A stretch of DNA of 64,000 nucleotides from Frigidibacter sp. ROC022 (GTDB lineage Bacteria; Pseudomonadota; Alphaproteobacteria; Rhodobacterales; Rhodobacteraceae). The translations under genes and the position numbers were made by a program. The DNA lies in assembly GCF_024723735.1 (NCBI RefSeq), contig NZ_JANQDU010000003.1:822493-886492 (forward strand). The letters are read 5' to 3'. Positions 44,169 through 53,900 of this stretch are shown here, one piece after another (the stretch's first letter is position 1; each line of letters begins with the position of its first letter). The notes under the pieces were generated by a model. That model saw only the letters and a program-made list of their open reading frames with translations, was not told the origin of the DNA and searched no databases.

Positions 44169-45155
44169 TCAGACGCTGCGCGGCCCGCGCCCATAGGCCA
44201 GGAGCATTGCCAGGATCACCACCCCGTAGATCATCTGCCGGCCTGCTTCGGGCATCTGCATCACCGAGAGGATCGATTGCAGAAGCGTGATCAGGATCAC
44301 CCCGGCGACGGTGCCCAGATAGGACCCCTTGCCGCCGAGGATCGAGGTGCCGCCCAGCACCACCGACGCGATGGCCGGCAGCAGATAGGCATTGCCCATC
44401 GACTGCGCCGCCTTCGACGCATAGCCGGCCAGCAGGACGCCGGCGAAGGCCGACAGCGCCCCGGCCAGGACAAAGGCCAGCAGCACCACGCGGCGGGTGC
44501 CGATGCCCGAAAGATAGACGGCCCGTTCGTTGTTTCCGATGCCGTAGAGCGTGCGCCCGAAGGCGGTCCTGCCCAGCAGGAACGAGATTGCCACCGCGAC
44601 CAGCGCCCAGACCAGGATGGCATTGGGAACCCCCGGGATCAGCACTCCGGTCGCCAGCCAGCGCATCGCGTCCGAGGCCGAATCCTGCGGCGAGAAGCCG
44701 CCCGAATAGACCACCATCAACCCCTGCGCGACGACATTGGTGGACAGCGTGACGATCATCGCCGGTATCCGGAGATAGGCGACCCCGATCCCGTTGAACA
44801 GGCCGAACAGCGCGCCTGTCAGGATGCCGGCGGGCACGGCCAGCGCGGTGCCGACTGGGCCGAACCCGGTCGCGGCGCAGGCCATCATTGCTCCCGCGGT
44901 CAGAACCCAGGGGATCGACAGGTCGATATGCCCCAGCAGGATGACCAGCATCACCCCGGAAGCGGCGATGCCCAGAAAGGCCGCGACCTTCATCTGCTGG
45001 ATCAGATAGGTCGCGGTCAGGAAGTTCGACGAATAGAAGCTGCCGATCAGCAGCAGCACGATGATGCAGGCAAAGGCGGTGGCCACTGCCGGATCGAAGC
45101 GACGTTTGAAGGCTTCGACGAACCCCGGGCGGTCCTGCTGTTGAAAGTCGCTCAT
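44169..45155 (-). CDS. CUT2-type sugar ABC transporter permease A2 (RbsC-like)
   Basis: The 328-residue membrane protein has about 8-10 hydrophobic segments and the RbsC-family motif ASGVMLVILLGHIDLSIPWVL and the loop GNNERAVYLSGIGTRRVVL, which contacts the ATPase. The start at 45155 overlaps the stop of the second permease by 4 nt. With 45152-46132 it forms a heterodimeric channel. Confidence 0.92.
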   Translation of the reverse strand: MSDFQQQDRPGFVEAFKRRFDPAVATAFACIIVLLLIGSFYSSNFLTATYLIQQMKVAAFLGIAASGVMLVILLGHIDLSIPWVLTAGAMMACAATGFGPVGTALAVPAGILTGALFGLFNGIGVAYLRIPAMIVTLSTNVVAQGLMVVYSGGFSPQDSASDAMRWLATGVLIPGVPNAILVWALVAVAISFLLGRTAFGRTLYGIGNNERAVYLSGIGTRRVVLLAFVLAGALSAFAGVLLAGYASKAAQSMGNAYLLPAIASVVLGGTSILGGKGSYLGTVAGVILITLLQSILSVMQMPEAGRQMIYGVVILAMLLAYGRGPRSV

Positions 45156-46132
45156 TCGAACCAGTCCAATCGGTTGCGGACACGAAGCAGGGCGATGGCT
45201 CCGATCGAGATCGCCAGCACCAGGAAGACGCCCTGCAGCAGCGGCTGCCAGAGCGCATCGACATCGAAGACGAACAGCATGTCGCCGATGGTGCGCGCGG
45301 TGAAGGCGCCGAACACCGCCCCGACGGCACTGCCGCGCCCGCCATAGAGCGACACCCCGCCCAGGACCACCGCCGCGATCGACCACAACGTGTAGCCGTC
45401 ACCGCTCGCATAGGCCGCCTCGCCGGTATAGGTGTAGAAGGTCAGGAACAGCCCGCCGAGTGAGCCGAACAGCCCGGCCAGCACATAGGCTGCGAACTTG
45501 CAGCGGTGGATCGGCACACCGGACATGTATGCGGCGACTTCGGACGATCCGGCGGCAAAGGCGCCACGGCCCAGAGGTGAACCGCGAAACGGCACCCAGA
45601 GAACAAGCAGCGCCCCGGCCAGCAGGATCAGACTCGTCGGCACCACACCGAATATCTGGCCGGTCATGGCGTCGGCCAGGTCCTCGTTCACGCTGCCGCC
45701 CGGATAGGGCCGCAGGATCAACGCCAGGCCAAAGAAGATCGCCCCGGTGGCGATCGTGGTGATGATCGGCTGCAGGCGGCCATAGATCACGATGGCGCCG
45801 TTCAGTGCCCCGCATAGGATGCCCGAGCCCAGGACGCCCAGCACCCCCAGACCGGTCTGCATCGGCGTGCCGACGACGATCCAGGAGGCAATGCAATTGG
45901 TCAGGACCAGCACCATCCCGACCGACAGGTCGATCCCGCCGGTGATGACCACAAGTGCCTGCGCCACCACGACAAAGGCCAGAAGCACGCCCTTGTTCGC
46001 CGCGGTCTGCGCGACATTGGCGGTAAGGCCGACGGGATGGTTTGCGATATAGATCACGAACATCGCCAGAAAGACCGCGATGGCAATCAGGGTGCCGCGG
46101 CGCTCGGCGATCCAGTAACGCGATTCGTTCAT
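45152..46132 (-). CDS. CUT2-type sugar ABC transporter permease A1 (RbsC-like)
   Basis: The 326-residue membrane protein has the RbsC-family signature ALVVITGGIDLSVGMVLVLTN, and GSSEVAAYMSGVPIHRCKFAAY as the ATPase contact loop. It overlaps the ATPase gene by 4 nt upstream and the second permease gene downstream. Confidence 0.92.
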   Translation of the reverse strand: MNESRYWIAERRGTLIAIAVFLAMFVIYIANHPVGLTANVAQTAANKGVLLAFVVVAQALVVITGGIDLSVGMVLVLTNCIASWIVVGTPMQTGLGVLGVLGSGILCGALNGAIVIYGRLQPIITTIATGAIFFGLALILRPYPGGSVNEDLADAMTGQIFGVVPTSLILLAGALLVLWVPFRGSPLGRGAFAAGSSEVAAYMSGVPIHRCKFAAYVLAGLFGSLGGLFLTFYTYTGEAAYASGDGYTLWSIAAVVLGGVSLYGGRGSAVGAVFGAFTARTIGDMLFVFDVDALWQPLLQGVFLVLAISIGAIALLRVRNRLDWFE

Positions 46133-47649
46133 GCTGTGGTCTCCGCCACGCTGTCATCCAGGTTCATCGCGCTGGCGACCAGCGCATGTTCGGTCAGCTC
46201 CTCGCCGGCCAGCTCGCTGCGGATACGCCCGTCGTAGAGCACCAGGACACGGTCGCAGCAGCCGATCAGCTCGTCGTAGTCGGTCGAATAGAACAGGATC
46301 GCCGCACCCTCGGCGGCCAGCTTGCGCATCAGCTGATAGATTTCCTGCTTGGTGCCGACGTCGATGCCGCGGGTCGGGTCGTTCAGCAGGATGATCCGGG
46401 GCGCCCGCATCAGCCATTTGGCGATCACCACCTTCTGCTGGTTGCCGCCCGACAATGCGCCGACCGGCAGGTCGAGCCCGCCGGTCTTGATGGCCAGCAG
46501 CCGCACCATTTCGTCGATCAGCTGCTGCTCCTGCCTGCGGTCCACGACTCCGGCCCTTGTGACCCGGTCGAGCGCCGCGAAGGACAGGTTCTGACGCACC
46601 GACATCGGCAACATCAGGCCCTCGGTCTTGCGGTCCTCGGGGATCAGCGCCATGCCGACCGCTTCCGAGCGGGCGGCGGCGGGGCTGGTCAGGTTGACAG
46701 GTTTGCCCGCCACCAGGATGTCGCCCTCGAGCCCGCGCAGGACGCCGAACAGCGCCAGCAGCAGCTCGCGCTGGCCCTGGCCATCCAGGCCGCCCAGCCC
46801 GATCACCTCACCTTCGCGCAGGGTGAAGGAGATGTCCGACAGCCGGCCGTTCCAGCCCAGGTTGCGGGTTTCGAGCACCGGTCTGGCGTCGGCAGGTACC
46901 GGCGCGCGTTCGGGGAAGGCGGCGCTGTATTCCCGGCCGATCATCATCTCGATGACCTCGGCGTCGCTGCGCGTTCCCTGATCGTAACTCGATACATTGT
47001 GCCCGTTGCGAAAGACGGTGCAGCGGTCCGCCAGTTCGGCGATCTCGTTCATCCGGTGCGAGATGTAGAGCAGCGCCAGCCCTTCGCTGCGCAGCCGCTT
47101 GAGCACGTCATAGATGCGGCCGACATCCGCCGCGGTCAGCGCCGAAGTCGCCTCGTCCAGGATCAGGATGCGCGGATTGCGGGCCAGGGCCTTGGCGATC
47201 TCGACCATCTGCCGGCGCGACAGCGGCAGGTCCTTCACCAGGGCGCGCGGATGGATGTCGCTGGCGCCGGCCCGGGCCAGGGCGGCCTCGGCGATTCGGC
47301 GCTGTTCGGCGCGGTCGATCATTCCGAAGCGCATCGGCGGATTGGATATGACGATGTTGTCGGCGACGCTGAGCTCGGGGATCAGCGACAGCTCCTGGAA
47401 GACGCAGACGACGCCGGCCGCATTTGCCGCCGCCGGCGAGGCAAAGTGCATTTCCTTGCCATCCAGAAGGATCCGCCCCTCATCTGCCGGAACAACGCCC
47501 GACAACACCTTGATCAGCGTGGATTTTCCCGCGCCATTCTCGCCCAGTATGGCGTGGATCGATCCGGCCTCGACTTCCAGATCAGCGCCTGACAGCGCCG
47601 TGACACCGCCATAGCGTTTCGAAATGCCTTCCATGGTCAGAAGCGGCAC
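46129..47649 (-). CDS. CUT2-type sugar ABC transporter ATPase A (RbsA-like)
   Basis: The 506-residue protein has two ABC modules: Walker A GENGAGKSTLIKVL with LSRRQMVEIAKAL and ILILDEATSAL in the first, and the degenerate GLDGQGQRELL with LSGGNQQKV and LNDPTRGID in the second. It energises the two permeases. GTG at 47649 is chosen because GGGAG lies 7 nt upstream; a TTG at 47667 lacks a ribosome site. Confidence 0.92.
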   Translation of the reverse strand: MPLLTMEGISKRYGGVTALSGADLEVEAGSIHAILGENGAGKSTLIKVLSGVVPADEGRILLDGKEMHFASPAAANAAGVVCVFQELSLIPELSVADNIVISNPPMRFGMIDRAEQRRIAEAALARAGASDIHPRALVKDLPLSRRQMVEIAKALARNPRILILDEATSALTAADVGRIYDVLKRLRSEGLALLYISHRMNEIAELADRCTVFRNGHNVSSYDQGTRSDAEVIEMMIGREYSAAFPERAPVPADARPVLETRNLGWNGRLSDISFTLREGEVIGLGGLDGQGQRELLLALFGVLRGLEGDILVAGKPVNLTSPAAARSEAVGMALIPEDRKTEGLMLPMSVRQNLSFAALDRVTRAGVVDRRQEQQLIDEMVRLLAIKTGGLDLPVGALSGGNQQKVVIAKWLMRAPRIILLNDPTRGIDVGTKQEIYQLMRKLAAEGAAILFYSTDYDELIGCCDRVLVLYDGRIRSELAGEELTEHALVASAMNLDDSVAETTA

Positions 47650-47680
47650 GCAATTCTCCCGTCGCAACCTGTCGTCCGGT

Positions 47681-47705
47681 CCGGCGCCGCGCGGGGCGGC
47701 GCCGG
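47681..47705 (-). terminator. Hairpin between sugar binding-protein gene and ATPase gene
   Basis: A perfect 10-bp inverted repeat (47681-47690 with 47696-47705, 5-nt loop) stands directly after the binding-protein stop on the minus strand. No T-run follows, so mRNA protection or partial termination is likely. Confidence 0.5.
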
Positions 47706-47712
47706 CTCGAGC

Positions 47713-48828
47713 CTATTGGTTGTCTTTCGTCTGGCCCATGATTTCCTGCGCCGTGAAGCTGATGCCGCAGGTCGGGAAGGAGTTTCCGACGAAGAAGTTG
47801 TCGGATTCTTCGGGGAAGTAGTCGACGCCTTCCTTCATGTCGGGGTCCGAGGCCACGGCCAGCGGCAGCTTGAGCGCCTGCGGCACGACCTGACCTTCCA
47901 GCGCCGCAATGGCCACCTTCATCGCCACGGCGACCTGGGCCGGGCCGGAGCCTGCCGAGGTGCAGTCCAGCGCCTCGTCCGCGGCGCAGAACTTGCGGAA
48001 GCCGTTCTCGGTCTCGCCGCCGAAGGGCACCATCGGGTGGCCGGCATCCAGCATCGCCTGGACGATCCCGGTATCGCCGCCCTGGCCGGAAACACCCACG
48101 AAGGGGCCCGAAGTCGCGATGGCGTCGGCCGTGGCCTTCTGGGCCACGCCGTCATCCCATTTGCCGACGACCTCGATCACTTCCCAATCCTTGCCGGAGC
48201 CGTCCAGCACCTCGTGCAGGCCGTTGTGCCGGTCGGTGTCGACAGAGGTTCCGGCGACGCCGCGCACCTCGAGCACCTTGCCGCCGTCCGGCACCTTGTC
48301 GACCAGCCACTGGCCCCAGAGTGCGCCCAGGCCCTTCTGGTCGACGTTGACGTTGATCACGTCCTCGGAATCGAGCGTGTTGTCGAAGGCGACGAGCACC
48401 ACGCCAGCCCTCTTGGCGCGCTTGATGACCGGGCCGAAGGCCGTCGGATTCTGGGCGTTGACGACGATGGCATCATACCCCGCGTCGATGAATTGCTGGA
48501 TCGCGGCGATCTGGGCCGGGACATCCTCGCCGGTCGAGACCACCTTGAACTCGGCCAGCTTCGCGGCCACTTCCGGCTGCTCGGCATAGGCCTTGGCAGT
48601 CTGCACCATCTGGATGCGCCAGGTGTTGGCGATATAGCCGTTCGCCAGTGCGATCCGATAGGGGCCCTTCTTCTCAGGAAACTTGAAAAACGCGGTACTG
48701 TCTGACCACGGCACGAAGCAATCCGGTTCCGCAGCCGGTCCTGAAACAATTTCGGGCTCGGCGACAAGCATGGTCGAGCCCAGAACTGCCGTGGCGGCAC
48801 TTGTCGCTAATATCTTGTATAGCTTCAT
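47713..48828 (-). CDS. Sugar ABC transporter substrate-binding protein A (periplasmic-binding-protein 1-like)
   Basis: The 371-residue protein has a signal sequence (KLYKILATSAATAVLGSTMLVA) and a periplasmic-binding-protein-like fold: PYRIALANGYIANTWRIQM, IQQFIDAGYDAIVVNAQNPTAF, VNVDQKGLGALWGQWL and GVAGTSVDTDRHNG. The N-terminal insertion before the first strand (about residues 24-52) is longer than in ribose-binding proteins. ATG 48828 has GGGAGGAAAACG just upstream. It leads the minus-strand sugar operon. Confidence 0.9.
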   Translation of the reverse strand: MKLYKILATSAATAVLGSTMLVAEPEIVSGPAAEPDCFVPWSDSTAFFKFPEKKGPYRIALANGYIANTWRIQMVQTAKAYAEQPEVAAKLAEFKVVSTGEDVPAQIAAIQQFIDAGYDAIVVNAQNPTAFGPVIKRAKRAGVVLVAFDNTLDSEDVINVNVDQKGLGALWGQWLVDKVPDGGKVLEVRGVAGTSVDTDRHNGLHEVLDGSGKDWEVIEVVGKWDDGVAQKATADAIATSGPFVGVSGQGGDTGIVQAMLDAGHPMVPFGGETENGFRKFCAADEALDCTSAGSGPAQVAVAMKVAIAALEGQVVPQALKLPLAVASDPDMKEGVDYFPEESDNFFVGNSFPTCGISFTAQEIMGQTKDNQ

Positions 48829-49289
48829 CGTTTTCCTCCCGATAAGCCGTCTGCACCGAGCGATGGATCCCGATGCCGGTTTTGCCCCCGTTTCTTTTCT
48901 GGAAACGGCGAAGGCCAAGGTCGACGCTATCGTTGGACCAGTTTCTTGTAAACCCGCCCGTTGGTCGTCGCGATGCCTGCAGACAATTGGAGCGGCGCAA
49001 CAACAATCGAAAAGGCCGCCGGATCCCAGGCAAGGTATTGGCTTTGTGCCCATTGAGAGCGTTCGCGGCGCTTGTTTTCGGGGCGGCTGGCCGGTTCCGC
49101 AGAGGATTCAATTTGACAGCGCAAGAAAGCATTGCGATACAAACGCCAGTATTCGGAAGTAAACGAAAATACCGAATGCTGTTATGATGTGTGTCCAGTC
49201 ACGTTTGGCTGCGAAACATTTTTGATCAACAGGGGCGCGGCAGAATGCTGGCGCGAAGGAGCGGCGGGAGGCCGCGGGAGGAGAAGAAC
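48829..49289. promoter_or_regulatory. Divergent promoter region between two sugar import operons
   Basis: The 461-nt gap holds no convincing gene; short frames on both strands lack ribosome sites and homology. AGTATTCGG (49148-49156) and CCGAATGCT (49172-49180) form an inverted repeat with one mismatch and a 15-nt spacer, a candidate operator. TATGAT at 49183-49188 is a possible -10 for the + strand operon. The binding-protein gene at 49290 has a strong GGGAGGAG site. Confidence 0.5.
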
Positions 49290-50228
49290 ATGCTTAGGAG
49301 AACTTTCGGTCGCCTGGCCATTGCGGCGGCATCGCTGACATTCGCGACGGCGGCGATTGCCGACCAGCTCAAGGGCGCGATCGTCGTGATGGACCTGACG
49401 ACAAATGCGTTCCAGATCGAGATGGCCGAGCAGGCCGTCGCCTATGGCAAGGAGATCGGCGTCGATGTGAAGCCCTACGCGCCGGCCGGTTCCTTCGGTG
49501 ACTACGAGGGCCAGATCTCGATCATCGAGAACCTGATCACCAAGCAGGTCGATTTCATCATTCTGGTCGCGGGCCATACCACGGCGCTGGTGCCGGTGGT
49601 CGACAAGGCGATGGAAGCCGGGATCGCCGTGGTCAACATGGACAACCGCCTGAACACCACCAATGTCGTGTCCTATGTCGGCGTCGACAACGGTCAGGGC
49701 GGCAAGATGGCGGTCGACTACATCGCCAAGCAGCTGGGCGGCAGCGGCAAGATCGCGCTGATCCAGGGCGAGACCGGCAACCCGGTGCAGATCCTGCGCA
49801 CCATGGGCTTCGAACTGGGCGCCGCGGTGCACCCGGGTCTCGAAGTGGTGGCCAAGCAGGGCGCGCACTGGACCGAGGAAGAAGGTCTGAAGGTCATGGA
49901 GGACATCCTTCAGGCGAACCCGGACCTTGATGCGGTCTTCGGTGAATCCGACAACCTCGCCGTCGGTGCGGCCCGGGCGGCCCATTCAGCCGGGCGCGAC
50001 GACATCGTCATTGTCGGCTATGACGGGCAGCAGGGTGGCTATCAGGCGATCAAGGCCGGCGACATTGCCGCGACGATCCGCATGGATGCGCGTCTGATGG
50101 TCAAGCTCAGCATCGATGCTGCGGTCAAGTATATCGAGAACGGCAAGACCCGGGACGGCATCGACGCCGAAACCTACATCTTCCCGGAATTGGTGACCGC
50201 TGCGGAAGTGGACCAGTACATCAAGTGA
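49290..50228 (+). CDS. Sugar ABC transporter substrate-binding protein B
   Basis: The 312-residue protein has a signal peptide (RRTFGRLAIAAASLTFATAAIA, cut near 24) and the ribose-binding-protein-like pattern: LKGAIVVMDLTTNAFQIEMAEQA, ENLITKQVDFIILVAGHTTALVPVVDKAMEAGI, SYVGVDNGQGGKMAVDYI and VGYDGQQGGYQAIKAGDI. It feeds the ATPase/permease pair at 50330-52758. ATG 49290 has GGGAGGAGAA upstream. Confidence 0.93.
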   Translation: MLRRTFGRLAIAAASLTFATAAIADQLKGAIVVMDLTTNAFQIEMAEQAVAYGKEIGVDVKPYAPAGSFGDYEGQISIIENLITKQVDFIILVAGHTTALVPVVDKAMEAGIAVVNMDNRLNTTNVVSYVGVDNGQGGKMAVDYIAKQLGGSGKIALIQGETGNPVQILRTMGFELGAAVHPGLEVVAKQGAHWTEEEGLKVMEDILQANPDLDAVFGESDNLAVGAARAAHSAGRDDIVIVGYDGQQGGYQAIKAGDIAATIRMDARLMVKLSIDAAVKYIENGKTRDGIDAETYIFPELVTAAEVDQYIK

Positions 50229-50276
50229 TATCGGTGCGGCGGTGCCCGGCGGCCCCGCCGACCCTTTGACCCCAAC

Positions 50277-50303
50277 GGGCCGCGAAACCGCGTTTCGCGG
50301 CCC
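50277..50303 (+). terminator. Hairpin between binding-protein gene B and ATPase gene
   Basis: A perfect 11-bp inverted repeat (50277-50287 with 50293-50303, loop CCGCG) lies in the 101-nt gap. No T-run follows. It is probably a partial terminator or RNA-protecting stem. Confidence 0.6.
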
Positions 50304-50329
50304 CGATCTCTGACCCACAGGATGTCCCA

Positions 50330-51814
50330 ATGGAACCGCTGCTCAAGGTGCGGCAGGTCTGCAAGCAGTTTCCCGGCGTGCTTGCGCTGGACCATGTCGA
50401 TTTCGACCTGGCCCCGGGCGAGGTGCATGCCCTGCTCGGCGAGAACGGCGCCGGCAAATCGACCCTCGTAAAGATCATCACCGGCGCCTACCGCCTCGAT
50501 TCCGGCACGATCTCGATCGACGGCAAGGAGGTTCGCTTTCACGGACCCGTCGACTCGCGCGAAGCCGGGATCGGCGTGATCTATCAGGAGTTCTCGCTGG
50601 TCAACACGCTCTCGGTGGCCGAGAACATCTTCCTTGGCGACTACCCGATGCGGCGCGGCCGGATCGACTGGAAGGCGATGAACGAGGCGGCGGCCGAGCT
50701 TCTGCAACGCTTCGCGGTGAACGCGCATCCCGAAGACATCCTGACCTCGCTGGGTGTCGCGACCCGGCAGATGGTCGAAATTCTCAAGGTTCTGAACCGG
50801 AAGAACCTGAAGATCCTGATCATGGACGAGCCGACCTCGTCGCTAACCGATACCGAGGCGCGGACCCTGTTCGGCTTCATCAGGAAACTGCGGGAGCAGG
50901 GCGTGTCGGTGATCTACATTTCGCACCGCCTGGACGAGATCAAGCAGATTTGCGACCGGGTCACGGTGTTCCGCAACGGCCAGAAGATCTCGACCGAGCC
51001 GGCGCATGATCTGAGCGTGGCCGACATCGTCACAAAGATGCTGGGCGCCGAACTGGCCGAACATTATCCGCCGAAGAGCAAGGCAACCGGCGCACCCGGG
51101 CTTCAGGTCGAACACCTGTCCGGCCCCGGTTTCGAGGACGTGTCCTTCGTTGCGCGACAGGGCGAGGTCCTGGGCATCACCGGCCTGGTCGGGGCGGGCA
51201 AGTCGGAACTGGTCGAGACGATCTTCGGTGCCCGGCGCCACACCGGCGGAACCGTGATGATGGGCGACGTGAAGGTCGATCCCAAGTCCCCGCGCAGCGC
51301 CGTCGCCAATCGGATCGGGCTCCTGCCCGAAAGCCGGAAGGAGCAGGGGCTGGTGCTGGGGCTGAGCTGTGCCCAGAACATCACTCTGGCTTCGCTGGAC
51401 AAGATTTCCCGTCCCTTCCTGGCCCTGGGCGAGGAAATGCGGCTCGCGTCCGAGAAATTCGAGACGCTGGAAGTGCGGCCCGGCGATCCGCAGAACGCCG
51501 CGGTCAATCTCAGCGGCGGCAATCAGCAGAAGGTCGTGCTGGCAAAGTGGCTGACGCGCGACTGTCGGGTGCTGTTGTTCGATGAACCGACCCGCGGCAT
51601 CGATGTCGGGGCCAAGTTCCAGATCTACGCGATGATCGTCCAGCTGGCCGAGGCCGGGAACACCGTCATCGTGTCGTCGAGCGAGATCGAAGAGATCTGC
51701 GGAATCTGCAACCGGACTCTGGTCATGCGCAATGGCCGGATCGTGGCCGACCTGGCCGGGGACGAATTGACCAAGGAAGACATCCTTGCTGCGATTTCCA
51801 GGGGAGAGAAATGA
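50330..51814 (+). CDS. CUT2-type sugar ABC transporter ATPase B
   Basis: The 494-residue two-module ATPase has Walker A GENGAGKSTLVKII, LGVATRQMVEILKVL, ILIMDEPTSSLTD in the first half, and GLVGAGKSELVETIFG, LSGGNQQKV, LLFDEPTRGIDVG in the second. It pairs with one permease gene overlapping by 4 nt. Confidence 0.94.
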   Translation: MEPLLKVRQVCKQFPGVLALDHVDFDLAPGEVHALLGENGAGKSTLVKIITGAYRLDSGTISIDGKEVRFHGPVDSREAGIGVIYQEFSLVNTLSVAENIFLGDYPMRRGRIDWKAMNEAAAELLQRFAVNAHPEDILTSLGVATRQMVEILKVLNRKNLKILIMDEPTSSLTDTEARTLFGFIRKLREQGVSVIYISHRLDEIKQICDRVTVFRNGQKISTEPAHDLSVADIVTKMLGAELAEHYPPKSKATGAPGLQVEHLSGPGFEDVSFVARQGEVLGITGLVGAGKSELVETIFGARRHTGGTVMMGDVKVDPKSPRSAVANRIGLLPESRKEQGLVLGLSCAQNITLASLDKISRPFLALGEEMRLASEKFETLEVRPGDPQNAAVNLSGGNQQKVVLAKWLTRDCRVLLFDEPTRGIDVGAKFQIYAMIVQLAEAGNTVIVSSSEIEEICGICNRTLVMRNGRIVADLAGDELTKEDILAAISRGEK

Positions 51815-52758
51815 GTATCAACCGTGTCGTGAGAGAGAACCGGCAGCCGATCATCGCGGCAGTCTCGCTGGTCGGGGTGGTGGTTCTGCTGACCTTCCTG
51901 TCAGAGTATTTCCTGACCACAAACAACATGTTCAACATCGGCAAGCAGGCCTCGATCAACCTGATCATCGGGCTTGGCATGACCGTCGTCATCATATCCG
52001 CCGGGATCGACCTGTCTGTGGGCTCGCTTCTGGCCCTGACCATCTCGGTCTCGGCGGTGCTCAGCGTGGTGCACGGCATGAACATCGTGCTGGCGACCTC
52101 CATCGCCGTGGTGCTGACGGTTCTGGCCGGGGTTCTGAACGGGGTGATCATCCAGTTCGGTAAGGTGCCGGCCTTCATCGCGACGCTCGGCATGATGGGA
52201 GTCGGGCGCGGGGTGGTGCTGCTGATTTCGCGCGGGAACCCGTCGATGTCGTTTCCGAAGTCGTTTCTGTGGATCGCCGACGGGACCATCCTGGGCATTC
52301 CCTTCCCGATCTTCCTGTCGTTGATCATGGTCGCCCTGACCGCGGGAATGCTGAAATACACCCGCTTCGGCCGCGCGGTCTATGCGATCGGCGGCAATGA
52401 AGAGGCGGCGCGGCTCTCGGGCATCAACATCCCCGCCGTCCGCGTCGCGACCTACGGGATCTGCGGATTCTGCTGCGCCCTGGCCGGGATCATCTTTGCC
52501 GCCCGGGTCGGGGCGGCGCCGCCCTCGGCGGGGGTCGGTTACGAGTTGAACGCGATCGCGGCGGTGATCATCGGCGGCACCGCGCTGAACGGCGGCAAGG
52601 GCAATGTCCTGGGCACGGTGGTCGGGGCGCTGCTGATGGCGGTGATCTCGAACGGGCTGAACATCATCGATGTCGATCCCTATTGGCAGAGCATCGTGAT
52701 CGGGCTGATCATCGTCTTCGCGGTGATGATGTCGAACCTGCGCAGCGCCGCCACCTGA
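51811..52758 (+). CDS. CUT2-type sugar ABC transporter permease B
   Basis: The 315-residue membrane protein has the GLGMTVVIISAGIDLSVGSLLALT motif, GGNEEAARLSGINIPAVRV as ATPase contact loop and a C-terminal GGTALNGGKGNVLGTVVG. It probably forms a homodimer, since this operon has a single permease, unlike the divergent one with two. Confidence 0.94.
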   Translation: MSINRVVRENRQPIIAAVSLVGVVVLLTFLSEYFLTTNNMFNIGKQASINLIIGLGMTVVIISAGIDLSVGSLLALTISVSAVLSVVHGMNIVLATSIAVVLTVLAGVLNGVIIQFGKVPAFIATLGMMGVGRGVVLLISRGNPSMSFPKSFLWIADGTILGIPFPIFLSLIMVALTAGMLKYTRFGRAVYAIGGNEEAARLSGINIPAVRVATYGICGFCCALAGIIFAARVGAAPPSAGVGYELNAIAAVIIGGTALNGGKGNVLGTVVGALLMAVISNGLNIIDVDPYWQSIVIGLIIVFAVMMSNLRSAAT

Positions 52759-52762
52759 GCGA

Positions 52763-52798
52763 CGCCGCGCCCCGCCAGGGTCTGGAGGGGGCGCGGCG
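52763..52798. terminator. Bidirectional GC-rich hairpin between convergent operons
   Basis: A perfect 11-bp inverted repeat (52763-52773 with 52788-52798) fills the short gap between the + strand sugar operon and the minus-strand polyamine-type operon. Its symmetry suits transcription from both sides. Confidence 0.6.
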
Positions 52799-52808
52799 CC
52801 GGCCGGTG

Positions 52809-53900
52809 TCAGTCGCGCAGGACGGCCATGTTCTTGCTGTCCCAGCCGACCCAGACCGCATCCGAGCCGATCGATTGTCCGGTCTCGGCATCGACAAAGG
52901 CCCGCAGCGAGGCGCCCTCGGCGTTGTCGACCAGCAGGTCAATGGCCATCCGGCTGCCGAGAAAGGTCCGGCCGATGACCTTGCCCTGCACGGCATTCCC
53001 GGTCTCGGGGCGGCTGGCGTGGAAGTTCAGTTTCTCCAGCCGCACCGAGGCGGTGATCGCCGCGCCTTCCTGCGGTGCGCCGCCGGGGGCGTGGCCGCTC
53101 AGCCGGTGGCCGAACCAGTCCATCACCACCGTGTCGCCGCTCTGGCCATGCACCTGGCCGGTCAGCAGGTTGGTCTCGCCGATGAACTCGGCCACGAAGC
53201 GGCTGGCCGGTTGGAAGTAGAGCTCTTCCGGGGTGCCGTCCTGCTCGACCCTTCCGTTGTTCATCACCACGACCCGGTCGGACATGGTCAGGGCCTCTTC
53301 CTGGTCGTGGGTCACGAAGAAGAAGGTCTTGTCGGTGCGGCGCTGGATCGATTTCAGTTCATGCTGGACCTGCCCGCGCAGCTTGGCGTCGAGCGCGCCC
53401 AGCGGTTCGTCCAGCAGCAGCAGCGCCGGATCTGGCGCCAGGGCCCGCGCCAGCGCAACCCGTTGCCGCTGCCCGCCCGAAAGCTGCGTCGGGTAGCGGT
53501 CGCCGTAGGCGTCGAGCTCGAGAAAGGCCATGATCTCGTCCTGGCGGGCCCGGATCGCCGCCTTGGTCATGCCCTTCAGCTCCAGCCCGAACGAGATGTT
53601 CTGCCGCACCGTCATGTGCGGAAACAGGGCGTAGTCCTGGAACACCATGTTCACATGGCGTTTCTCCGGTGGCTGCCGGGTCACGTCCTCGCCGTTCAGG
53701 ATCACCCGGCCCGAGGTCGGGCGCTCGAACCCGCCCAGGATGCGCAGGGTCGTCGATTTGCCGCAGCCCGAGGGGCCGAGGAAGGTCACGAACTCGCCCC
53801 GCGCGATGTCCAGGGTCAGATGGTCCAGCGCGACGGTATCGCCGAAATGCTTGGTGATGCCTTCGAGGCGGACGAGCGGTGTTTGGTCGGTCATGCTCAT
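52809..53900 (-). CDS. Polyamine-type ABC transporter ATPase (PotA-like)
   Basis: The 363-residue ATPase has Walker A GPSGCGKSTTLRIL, signature LSGGQRQRV, Walker B LLLLDEPLGALD, the VTHDQEEALTMSDR H-loop, and a C-terminal TOBE domain (about 280-355). It energises the two permeases encoded just upstream (start/stop overlap of 4 nt). The family imports putrescine, spermidine, opines and similar amines. Confidence 0.94.
   Translation of the reverse strand: MSMTDQTPLVRLEGITKHFGDTVALDHLTLDIARGEFVTFLGPSGCGKSTTLRILGGFERPTSGRVILNGEDVTRQPPEKRHVNMVFQDYALFPHMTVRQNISFGLELKGMTKAAIRARQDEIMAFLELDAYGDRYPTQLSGGQRQRVALARALAPDPALLLLDEPLGALDAKLRGQVQHELKSIQRRTDKTFFFVTHDQEEALTMSDRVVVMNNGRVEQDGTPEELYFQPASRFVAEFIGETNLLTGQVHGQSGDTVVMDWFGHRLSGHAPGGAPQEGAAITASVRLEKLNFHASRPETGNAVQGKVIGRTFLGSRMAIDLLVDNAEGASLRAFVDAETGQSIGSDAVWVGWDSKNMAVLRD

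Noticed and set aside
48857..49187. Several short open frames on both strands in the sugar-operon divergent region
   Set aside because: They overlap one another, lack ribosome sites and lie where promoters are expected.
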